From assembly GCF_900113665.1 (NCBI RefSeq), contig NZ_FOQD01000021.1, forward strand, positions 62,001-126,000: a stretch of DNA of 64,000 bases. Reading direction: 5' to 3'. The notes under the pieces are model-generated. The model was not told the origin of the DNA. It saw only the letters and a list, made by a program, of their open reading frames with translations, and made no database searches. Source of the stretch: Planctomicrobium piriforme (GTDB taxonomy: Bacteria; Planctomycetota; Planctomycetia; Planctomycetales; Planctomycetaceae). Of the stretch, positions 41,299-50,000 are shown piece after piece. Each line of letters begins with the position of its first letter. Within the stretch, counting starts at the first letter, position 1. The position numbers and the translations under genes are program-made.

Positions 41299-43280
41299 GA
41301 GAACTGCGGGGGCGGGCTTCTGTTTAATCGTTGTTGTCTGATCACTCGGAAGCCGACAATCGGGTTTGTTTTCCAGGGGGGCAGGACGGCGGTATCGATA
41401 CGGCAGGCTTCGCCGACAAACCGCCAGTCGCTGCCGCGAATCACCTTCAGGTGGCCTGATCGCGGACCTTGGGGGTCGATCTGCTCCGGTAACAGGTAGG
41501 CGTCGCGCTGATACCAGTCGGCCGTCCATTCCCAGGCGTTTCCCCGCATGTCGTAAAGACCCCAACTGGAGGGCCGATCGCTGCCGACCGGAGTGAGCGG
41601 CAATGGCGGAGAAACTCCTGCCGCCGCGCCGGAATCGTCTCTGTCATCTCGATCTGGCGACCAGCGAAATGGGGTCGTCGACCCGTCGCGGCACGCGTAC
41701 TCCCATTCTGCTTCCGTCGGCAAGCGATAGCTGCTGCCGGCCGATAACTCTTCCGGGTGGTTCGACAAAGCCTGACAGAACGCGGCTGCCTGATCCCAAC
41801 TGACGTTCGTCACCGGCAACCGGCCCAGGTCTTCGGAATTGGCAACAGAGATCTCCATCTCTTCCGGCAGCGCAGGGAGCGACTCCCTGCCCAACACTTG
41901 TTGATAGTCATCTCGCGTCACCTCGAACTGCGACAGCCAGAATGACTGAGTGATCTCAACGGGATGCGGCGGACACTCGGCAGGGATCGGGCCGTTGTTG
42001 CCGGCGTCTGGAAGTCCCATGGTGAACCGGCCTGCCGGAATCAGAACGAAGCTCATGCCGATGGAGTTTGTTTCCGGGGACGAACTTGCAGCAGTCGGCG
42101 CGTTGCGAACAGAGGCAGCATTTAATGTTTTGCGAGGCGAAGGGAGTTGGATATGCGAGGGTTCCCATTCGTTGAAATCCGCTAGACATTCCGGCGGTGT
42201 TTCGCGGGAATGCAGAATGTGCCACACGCTTGAGTCGATCGCGTTGGACACAAACCGTACCGAGCCGTCGAGACAGGCGACATGCACGCCGCCGGGATGC
42301 TGGCTTCTGGCGGTCGCCTGTTGATTGTGATCGATATAGCTCACACAGGGCATGCCGGCCTGTTGCAGCACATCGGAGCCGAGGACGGCATGCAATTCTC
42401 CGCAGCTGAGGACGTCATCGCTGCGAGGATGCGCATTGTTGGGTCCGGCAGCGTCTCCGTTCACCCCATGTGCCCAGCTGATGCTCCCGCCGATTTGACC
42501 GAGTGCCCAGACGCCCCGTGGGTCGAGCGGGTGAATTCCTGCCCGAAGTTCTTCCAGGGCGATGAGCGTCGCACGACCGTTGCTGAACTCGCCAAAAGAA
42601 AAGCTGCGGTTGATACCTGCGATGCCGTTTCCCCAGAGCTGAAACTGGCGCGGCGAATCCAACGTGACCAGATGCACGAAATCGCCTTGTGGGGAACTCG
42701 TGCTGGGGGGCTCGACCTTGTAATGGTGAGTTCCGCCGTTGATCGCGAAGTTGCCCCGTGCGAATTCCAGCGGCGCTTCGCGCGGATCCCCCTGTAGTTG
42801 ATACCTGTTGCCGGATCGATTGAACGCATCTGTGGGGCAGGCGATGAACGGTGCTGCTGTGGTCCGCAGCAGTGCATTGCCGGGATGCCCGACGGGAAGT
42901 TCGGCCGACACTTTCGCGGCTAGATTCGATTCGCCGATGAACGGCAAGAGCAACTGCGCCCAGTTCTGGTGCGTGATCCGTTCAATCTGCCGAGAGCGGT
43001 GCAGCAACGGGGTCGCGATGGCGTTTGGATTCCAGACTGCGGCCGGCGGCAAACTTCGAAAGACATCATGATACCGCTCGAGTCCCAGCGTTAGCGCCTG
43101 CAGGCGCTGACGGCACGTTTGCTGTCTCGACCGCTCGCGCCATTCCAGCAGGAGCGGGGTGAGCAGTGCCGCCACAAACCCCAGCAGCGCCAACACGAAG
43201 AGGACTTCCAGCAGCGTCAGGCCGGACGGGTTTCGGGAGGCTGCGATGCATTGCCGGTGATGTGAATGCCGCATTGTCAT
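41268..43280 (-). CDS. DUF1559 pseudopilin fused to SUMF1/FGE-like domain
   Basis: ATG 43280 overlaps the stop of the upstream gene (ATGA) and gives 670 residues. The N-terminus is a type IV pilin/pseudopilin leader (RNPSG then LTLLEVLFVLALLGFVAALL, Glu at +5). DUF1559 follows to about residue 370 (CRQRLQALTLGLERYHDVFRSLPP ... HPGGVHVACLDGSVRFVSNAI). After a ~40-residue linker a SUMF1 domain (~410-660) shows SFVLIPAGRFTMG, FEVTRDDYQQVL, PVTNVSWDQAAAFCQAL, YRLPTEAEWEYACRDG and GLYDMRGNAWEWTADWY. The C-terminal block is VIRGSDWRFVGEACRIDTA with one Cys instead of the two used by formylglycine-generating enzyme, so sulfatase activation is unlikely. Third gene of the 51.5-41.3 kb operon. Confidence 0.85.
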   Translation of the reverse strand: MTMRHSHHRQCIAASRNPSGLTLLEVLFVLALLGFVAALLTPLLLEWRERSRQQTCRQRLQALTLGLERYHDVFRSLPPAAVWNPNAIATPLLHRSRQIERITHQNWAQLLLPFIGESNLAAKVSAELPVGHPGNALLRTTAAPFIACPTDAFNRSGNRYQLQGDPREAPLEFARGNFAINGGTHHYKVEPPSTSSPQGDFVHLVTLDSPRQFQLWGNGIAGINRSFSFGEFSNGRATLIALEELRAGIHPLDPRGVWALGQIGGSISWAHGVNGDAAGPNNAHPRSDDVLSCGELHAVLGSDVLQQAGMPCVSYIDHNQQATARSQHPGGVHVACLDGSVRFVSNAIDSSVWHILHSRETPPECLADFNEWEPSHIQLPSPRKTLNAASVRNAPTAASSSPETNSIGMSFVLIPAGRFTMGLPDAGNNGPIPAECPPHPVEITQSFWLSQFEVTRDDYQQVLGRESLPALPEEMEISVANSEDLGRLPVTNVSWDQAAAFCQALSNHPEELSAGSSYRLPTEAEWEYACRDGSTTPFRWSPDRDDRDDSGAAAGVSPPLPLTPVGSDRPSSWGLYDMRGNAWEWTADWYQRDAYLLPEQIDPQGPRSGHLKVIRGSDWRFVGEACRIDTAVLPPWKTNPIVGFRVIRQQRLNRSPPPQFSLNGPMTNDH

Positions 43281-46200
43281 GGAGAATTCGGTAAAGAGTG
43301 AATCCACTCGGAAATCAATTCGAGCGCCGCCGGGTCAGGCCGGGTCCGCGCGAGCCACGGCATCGCATGTCTGGGATCAGTTGTCTGCAGTCGCAGATAC
43401 ATCGCCGACTCGTCCGGTGAGCCTGGTTTCAGCAGTGTTTTCGCGGTGCGGCCATCGATCTTGTGATGCGCCAAGCGCGATGTTGTTGAGATCAACTCCT
43501 GCGTTGACGTTCCGTCGATTCGCAGATCGAAATCCAGATGTTCGACCCCTGCCGGGTGATGGCAGAAACTGCAGTTCGCGTGCAGGTAAGATCGTGCCTG
43601 CTCTTCCAGCGATGCTGGTGTGCGATCCAGCGGGACCAATGACGGAGACTTCGGAACGGTTCGGTGCCGAAACACTCCTTGTCGCTGGAGTTCATTGAAC
43701 TCGTTGTTGCCGACAAGTTGTTCTGGCGTGAAACCGAGAATGGGATTTTCGCGAGCGTGACACATCTTGCAGTCGCCGACGCCGGGGATGCGGTATTCGA
43801 CTGGACCATTCGGACCCGGCAGCAGGACCGTCTCCCGTTCGAGCTGCAGAATGGCGTCGTTGCGGTCTTCGTTCCACACATAGGACGCCCCGACCGTTGT
43901 TCCATCGTCACGCACCAGCAGCACGCGGGTTTCGACGGGATGGCGATAACCTAACTCCGGATCGCGTGCGTCGAAATGTTTGATGAGCAGCGTCCCCGGC
44001 GGAAACTTCCAGCGTGGCGCGCCGTTGTCGATCTGCGTTCCCCGCGGCAGTCGAATCCAGCGCTGCTTGTGCAGACCGTCCGACCAGAGGGGAACGGTCA
44101 CGTCATACGGCAGCGTCCCTATTGCCGGGGTCAGCGAAGACAGATCGGTGAAGACGTTCAGTTCTGAAAACCGTTGCGGAAAACCGGTCGGCTCGCTCCT
44201 TTGTAAGCGATAAACCCCAGGCGAAGACGTAAAGTTCGTGAAGAACAGATTGCCGGCGACATCGGTGCTGATCGAAACGAGAGACGAGGCCGTGCGTCCG
44301 AAGGGGAGCTGTAATAACGGAATCGAAGTCGTCGGCGTGCCTGCGCTGGCAGTCAACGTCCACACCCGGCCTGAGCGATTGTCTCCGTAGACAACGCGTC
44401 CCTGCAGTTCCGGAAACATCGGCCCTTGGATGATCGGCCCGCCGATCACACACAAGTTCATGTCCGTATGGGGGTATTCGAAAGCCGGCGGCGTCTCGAC
44501 GCCCCAGTTCTCAAGCAATGTCGATTCGGCCTCCGGACCCTGCAACGAACCTTCCCTTCGGCTCCACTGATGATTCGATCCGGATTGGGCGACCTCAATT
44601 TGCTCCATCTCGTCTTCACCGACTTCGCCCACCCACACGCGATCGCCCGACGGATCGCAATGGATTCGAAATGGATTGCGAAACCCGAGCGACCAGAATT
44701 CCTCCAGCACGTTGGGCGTACCGACGAAGGGGTTGTCGTTTGGGATGCGATAGCCAGACGTGCGAGTTCCGGCGACCTGAAATCGCGGCGGATGACCGCG
44801 GTCTTCCCGGCCGTTGACTTCGATGCGGAGAATTCCCGAGAAGAACCCGGCGTCGAGTTGCTGCGTGTTGTGATGCCGCCCGGCAAGTTCGTTGTCACCG
44901 CAGGAGATCAACAGATATCCCTGCCGGTCGAACGCCAGATCCCCGAACAGATGTTCGCGGCTGGCGACCTGTTGTTCGATCAGGATCTGCTCGTGCTTTT
45001 TGTCCGCAATGCCGGCGGTCGGGAGCTGCAAGGCGCTGAGGCGGCAGAACAAGGAACCAGGGTCGGCATCATCCGTGCGATAGATCACGAACAATCGCCG
45101 ATCGACTGGATAATGTGGATGCACTTCAAACGAAAACAGCCAGCCGAGATCGGTCCCTGACAGATCCGCGACGATCCGGCTGATCCAGCGCGAGCCGTGC
45201 CGACGGACTTCTCGAATCGTGCCGTGAAAATCGGCGGCGAAATAAACGCCCGGCGCTGACGGATGTTCCCGCAATCGCATCACGCCGCCGAGACCAGCAC
45301 CGGGGAAGGCATCGACAACCACATAGTCCGACAGATCGGCGGCAGGCGTAGTGTTCAAGAAATCCGGAGCGGCGACATCAGCTTCCTGAGGGGCGTTCTC
45401 TGTTTTCCATGCAAGCCCCACCGTTCCGAGCGAAAGCAGTACGACCGTTACCCCGGTCAAGATCCAGGGAAGCCGAAACAGAACTATCGGAAATGGAATG
45501 CTCACCTGCGGCAACAGTGACGGCCAGATCATCGAGGCCATGCGGGCACAAATTAGCGCATGCGTCGTTGCAAACAGCAGCGGTGGTGCAAAGTGCACCC
45601 AGCGGTCAGGCGCACGGGTCAGTTCTTTGAGAACACTCGCCCAAATGAGCGCCGCCGCTCCCAGCGATGTCGCTAACAGGAGCAGGCAGGGCCACCCCCG
45701 CCAGTTGCGTCGCGCGTATTTGTCGCCTGTGACGATCCAGTGCGTGCCGGACCGCGACATCAGGTCGACCAGTGCGCTCAGATGAGCCGCACAAGAGACT
45801 TCCCGTGTCGTGAGAAAATGCAGCCCGAAGGGATAGACGCTCCACCAGCCGATGAGAAACGGCGTGTAGATGACAGCCAGCGCGGCGAAGGCCGCGTGAT
45901 TCCAGTGGACCCATTCCGGAAACAGCCCGACCATGATCAGCGGCGGCAGCGGCGTGAAGACCGTGTTCAGCGCGGTCGCCAGATAGTACGCAAAACCTGA
46001 GACGAAACAGGTTTTCTGGGCCAGAGTGAGCCGTGACTGCCAGAATTCGTTCGAAGTCACCAGTGACAGCGACCCCTGGCACCACCGCGACTGCTGATGC
46101 ACAAACGAATCGAGCCGATCAGGGCAGAGCCCCTTTGCGAGGATCACCGGGACATACCGTACCTGATAGCCCCGATTGAGCAATTCGAATCCGGTCCACA

Positions 46201-47071
46201 GATCCTCTGAATGGGCGATTGGATAACACCCCTCGAACTGCTGCAGCGCGGTGCGGCGGTAGACGGCGCAGGAACCCGTGCACACGGCCGCTCCCCAGCG
46301 GTCTCGCGCCGGCTGAATCAGACGATAAAAAAGTTCCTGCACATAGCCGGCTCCCGCCTGCACCCAGTTCATTCCAGAATGCACATCAAAGAACTGCGGA
46401 CTCTGCACAATCGCGACCTGTGCGTCATGAAGCAGATATGGCATCAGTTCCAGTAGCATGTCCGCCCTGGGGCGAAAATCGGCATCGAGCAGCAGGATGA
46501 AGTCGCCGTGGGAATGCGAGAACGCATATCGGAGATTGCCTGCCTTCCGCAGTTCACGGGCAGGCCGGCGCAGGTAATGAAACCCGAAGGCTTGCGCCGC
46601 AACGCGGAATCGGTCATCAGTCGAATCGTCCAGTACATAGACATTGATCTCGCCTGACCACTCCAGTTGGCGAACCCCTGCCCAGGTTCCCAGAACCACA
46701 TCCAGCGGCTCTCCGCAGACCGGCAGAAAGACATCAACTGATGCCCGTTGTCGATCAGTCGGTCGTGAAGTCCATTTGTCCACGAGTCGCAGATGATCGC
46801 TCAGGCGAAACGTGCTTCCAGAGAGCATCACCGCATAGGACAACAGGAGATACAGGCCGTTCGTCAACAGAAACGGAAGCGCCAACATCCACAACATGTC
46901 GATGACGGCAAACCGCCCCAGACCGACCAGCAGGAGCGTTGAACTGACCAGTCCAAAGAGAACCAGCCAGCCATGTCGCCCCTGGGCGTAACAATATTTT
47001 TCCCGGTCCGTCACGACGCGGGCAGAAGCGCAATACTGCTCTGGTTCGATCGGTTCTTGCATGGGGAACAT
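43277..47071 (-). CDS. Fusion: cellulose-synthase-like GT2 + PQQ-type sugar dehydrogenase + diheme cytochrome c
   Basis: The 1,264-residue product is one uninterrupted frame. Residues ~35-90 hold two or three membrane helices. A GT2 domain follows with all processive-synthase motifs: VLDDS, LDADF (~195-199), HSEDLWTG (~287-294) and QQSRW (~326-330). Further helices reach ~560. A glucose/sorbosone dehydrogenase propeller occupies ~575-970 (LGWLFSFEVHPHYPVDRRLFV, HLFGDLAFDRQGYLLISCGDN, EEFWSLGFRNPFRI, VGEVGEDEMEQIE). Last comes an HNE_0200/SO2930-type domain with haem sites CKMCH (1101-1105) and CSFCH (1167-1171). The start overlaps the upstream stop (TGATG). By topology the dehydrogenase and haems are periplasmic. 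It may oxidise a glycan or sugar next to the synthase; that is inference. Confidence 0.88.
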   Translation of the reverse strand: MFPMQEPIEPEQYCASARVVTDREKYCYAQGRHGWLVLFGLVSSTLLLVGLGRFAVIDMLWMLALPFLLTNGLYLLLSYAVMLSGSTFRLSDHLRLVDKWTSRPTDRQRASVDVFLPVCGEPLDVVLGTWAGVRQLEWSGEINVYVLDDSTDDRFRVAAQAFGFHYLRRPARELRKAGNLRYAFSHSHGDFILLLDADFRPRADMLLELMPYLLHDAQVAIVQSPQFFDVHSGMNWVQAGAGYVQELFYRLIQPARDRWGAAVCTGSCAVYRRTALQQFEGCYPIAHSEDLWTGFELLNRGYQVRYVPVILAKGLCPDRLDSFVHQQSRWCQGSLSLVTSNEFWQSRLTLAQKTCFVSGFAYYLATALNTVFTPLPPLIMVGLFPEWVHWNHAAFAALAVIYTPFLIGWWSVYPFGLHFLTTREVSCAAHLSALVDLMSRSGTHWIVTGDKYARRNWRGWPCLLLLATSLGAAALIWASVLKELTRAPDRWVHFAPPLLFATTHALICARMASMIWPSLLPQVSIPFPIVLFRLPWILTGVTVVLLSLGTVGLAWKTENAPQEADVAAPDFLNTTPAADLSDYVVVDAFPGAGLGGVMRLREHPSAPGVYFAADFHGTIREVRRHGSRWISRIVADLSGTDLGWLFSFEVHPHYPVDRRLFVIYRTDDADPGSLFCRLSALQLPTAGIADKKHEQILIEQQVASREHLFGDLAFDRQGYLLISCGDNELAGRHHNTQQLDAGFFSGILRIEVNGREDRGHPPRFQVAGTRTSGYRIPNDNPFVGTPNVLEEFWSLGFRNPFRIHCDPSGDRVWVGEVGEDEMEQIEVAQSGSNHQWSRREGSLQGPEAESTLLENWGVETPPAFEYPHTDMNLCVIGGPIIQGPMFPELQGRVVYGDNRSGRVWTLTASAGTPTTSIPLLQLPFGRTASSLVSISTDVAGNLFFTNFTSSPGVYRLQRSEPTGFPQRFSELNVFTDLSSLTPAIGTLPYDVTVPLWSDGLHKQRWIRLPRGTQIDNGAPRWKFPPGTLLIKHFDARDPELGYRHPVETRVLLVRDDGTTVGASYVWNEDRNDAILQLERETVLLPGPNGPVEYRIPGVGDCKMCHARENPILGFTPEQLVGNNEFNELQRQGVFRHRTVPKSPSLVPLDRTPASLEEQARSYLHANCSFCHHPAGVEHLDFDLRIDGTSTQELISTTSRLAHHKIDGRTAKTLLKPGSPDESAMYLRLQTTDPRHAMPWLARTRPDPAALELISEWIHSLPNSP

Positions 47072-50000
47072 CAACGACGGAAATACCACCAGCCCAACCC
47101 GACCGCGATTACAAGATTCGCACAGACAAAACTCGTCAACCGCCAGTTGATTCCAATCGTTCCGGACTTCGAGACCCCGGCCGCTCTCAGGTCGGGCGCC
47201 GTCTCCGGAGTTCCTCTGGCAACGCTTTGTAATGGCGTACCCACGGCGAGAAACTCGTCTCGATTGATCTGCTGATTTCGGTCGGAGTCCGTTCGTGCGA
47301 AGGCATCCGTGAGATTCAGACTGCGGCGTTCGAATTTGCGTTTCGCCCAGTCTCGGTTGTCTGTCGGGCGTTCGCGTTCGAGCAGTTCTTCCAGCGCGAG
47401 AATGCCGTCGTTGTTCGCATCGAGTCGGTCGAACAGGACGTCGGGTCTCGCCCTCCGCGGATTGATCTCGAAGCGAAATTCATCCATGGTCAGCGCCTGA
47501 TCTCGATTCGCATCCAGTCGCCGAAAAAACATCTGCGAGAGTCCCCGATGCAGCGGTGCTTTCGCAGTCTCGAACTCTTGTCGAGACAGGCTGCCGTTGT
47601 GGTCGAGATCCCAACGGGCGATGTTGTCGTCCTGCAACGGATTGGCCAGCGGCGTGCTGCGAAACTCCGAGAACGTCAGCGAGCCGTCACGGTTGAGATC
47701 AAAGGCAGGGAATATCCATTGCACGGTCTGTCGTTCGTGCCGCCGGGCGTGACGGTGCAGTTCCTCTGCGGTCAGCAGCGCGTCTTGATTCTGATCGAAG
47801 CGGCGAAATTCGGACTGGGTTTCGATCCAGAACGGTTCCCCTGTCAGCAGCTCCGCCAGGCTCAGTTCGCCGTCTCCGTTGATGTCGGTGCGTGCGAAAT
47901 CTGCATCTGCTTCTGAACCAGTCTTCCAATACCGCGCCAGGAACTCACCTTTAACGAGGCGGTTGTCGTGATTGGTGTCGGCATAGCGAAAAGTACGCGC
48001 GTCGAACACCTGACCATTCGCCCGACGCAGCCGCGAGCCGCTCGGCATTTTCAGGCCGTAGAGAACTTCCAGATGCGAACGGATTTCGCCGGTCTGCAAC
48101 AAACCGTCCTTGTCGTCATCCCAGGCGAGCAGATCCAGTTCGTTCAGATCTCCCAGTTCGAGCGCTGTCAGCTTGAGGAGTCGGGCAGGGGTCAGGCCGG
48201 CCGACTGGGTGTCGGCGTTCTGAGCCAAATTCAGGAGCGACTGGACCTCGTTTTCAATTGGATCAACGACCATCGGCCGCTGCTGCAACGGCCACAAGCT
48301 GGGCATACAGGCGAACTCGATGAACGACAGATTCCCGTTCCGATCAAAATCGCAGATGCCGAATTCCTGTTGAAAGGCTGCCAGAGCGGTCTCCGGCTGT
48401 CCGGCCAGCCATTCAACAAGATCGAGATGTCCGTCCTGATCCCGGTCGCGACGCAGGAATGACGGCCAGACGCGATTCCGCAAGGTTCCTTCCAGTTCGG
48501 CCACGGCAATCAGCTCCGGCTGCGATTCCAGTTCAGCGACCGAGAGCAGACGATCGCCATTTTTGTCGCTTTCCTCAAATAGCCGCTGGTGTCGCGGCAC
48601 GAGAACCTGCGACTGTTCTGGCAACTCTTTACCAAGGGCCGAGTAGAGTTCAATCACCGAAAGCAGCCCGTCGCCATTCCGATCTCGCAGTCCGATCAGT
48701 CTGTGCGGCGGCAGACGCTGTTCATCGACCGTCATGTCCACTTCGTGCAGCGAAAGACGTTCATCGTGATTCTGATCGAGCTTGCGGAAAAACTCCCCAG
48801 CCAGTGCCGTACAGGTCAGCGTCCCGTTCGGTGTGAACTCAGCGAGATCCAGAAACCCATCGCCGTTCCGGTCCACGCGCGGTGTGAACCAGTTGAACAG
48901 TGGATGCCCGAAGGGGGAATCCAAGTACTCGCCCAGTGACAGCCCACCGTCCTGATTCTGGTCAAAACCGGGCAGCAGCCGCGTTGCCAGTGGTTGCTGC
49001 CAACTGGGGGCCTGTTGCAGTTCTTGAATCGACAATACGCTGTCACCATTTTGGTCGAGTTTCAGAAACTGGTTCGGCAGATCTGAGCGAAAAAGTTCCG
49101 CCGCATCTGCTTCGGCGCGGCTTAACCGGTCGTCATGATTTTGATCGGCCAGATCGAATAACTCGCCTGCAGGTCGGCTGCCCCCTTTGTACTCCGCGAC
49201 GAATTCCTTTCTCTCGATCAGTTCATCGTCGTCTCGGTCCAAAGAGACGAAAAAGCTGTCGTTGAAGGCCGTTCCATTGGCCCAGCGCGCGATGGCACCA
49301 TCGCCGCGTCTCAGACCATATGCCGTTTCCAATCCCAGTCGCGCCTCATCGACGTCAATCTGCTGATTCTGATTGCGATCCCATAGAGCAGCTTCAAGCG
49401 GAATCCCGACAGGCAGCTTTCCGGACCATTTCGTAGTAATGTCTTTGTTGTTGACGGGCACCGGCAGTCTGGACAAGACGCTCTCGACTTGAGCCTGCGT
49501 CTTTGTCAGCTTCATCAATTCAAGAGCAGCCCGCTGTTCGATGGAGACGAAGCCCGGCACGGTGCGGAACTCGTCGAGATTTAGTTGGCGATCCTGATTG
49601 AGGTCGAACACCACCAAACGCTGCCGCAATGCCTGCGGCGGCAGCAACCCGTGCCACGCAAGCAGTTCATCTACTGTGAGTTGCCGGTCTCCATTTGCGT
49701 CGAGTTTTGCGAACTGCTCATCTGGCGCCAGTGACTTCGGCGTCGAACGAAATGTCATTTCCGAGAGTTCGAGTGAACCGTTGTGATCGCGGTCCAGACG
49801 ACCAAAGAACAGTTCTGACAGTGCGAGAAAACTTGCGTCTACGGAAGGGTGGTACTCCCTCAGAGTCAACCGGCCATCCTGATCCGCATCCCAATACTGT
49901 CGGTTGTAATCCAGCACCGGATTCGCCAGCGGCGTCAGGCGAAACTCGCGAAACGACAGCCTGTCGTCGGCATCGGTATCGAAAGCAGGCAGAAGTTGGC

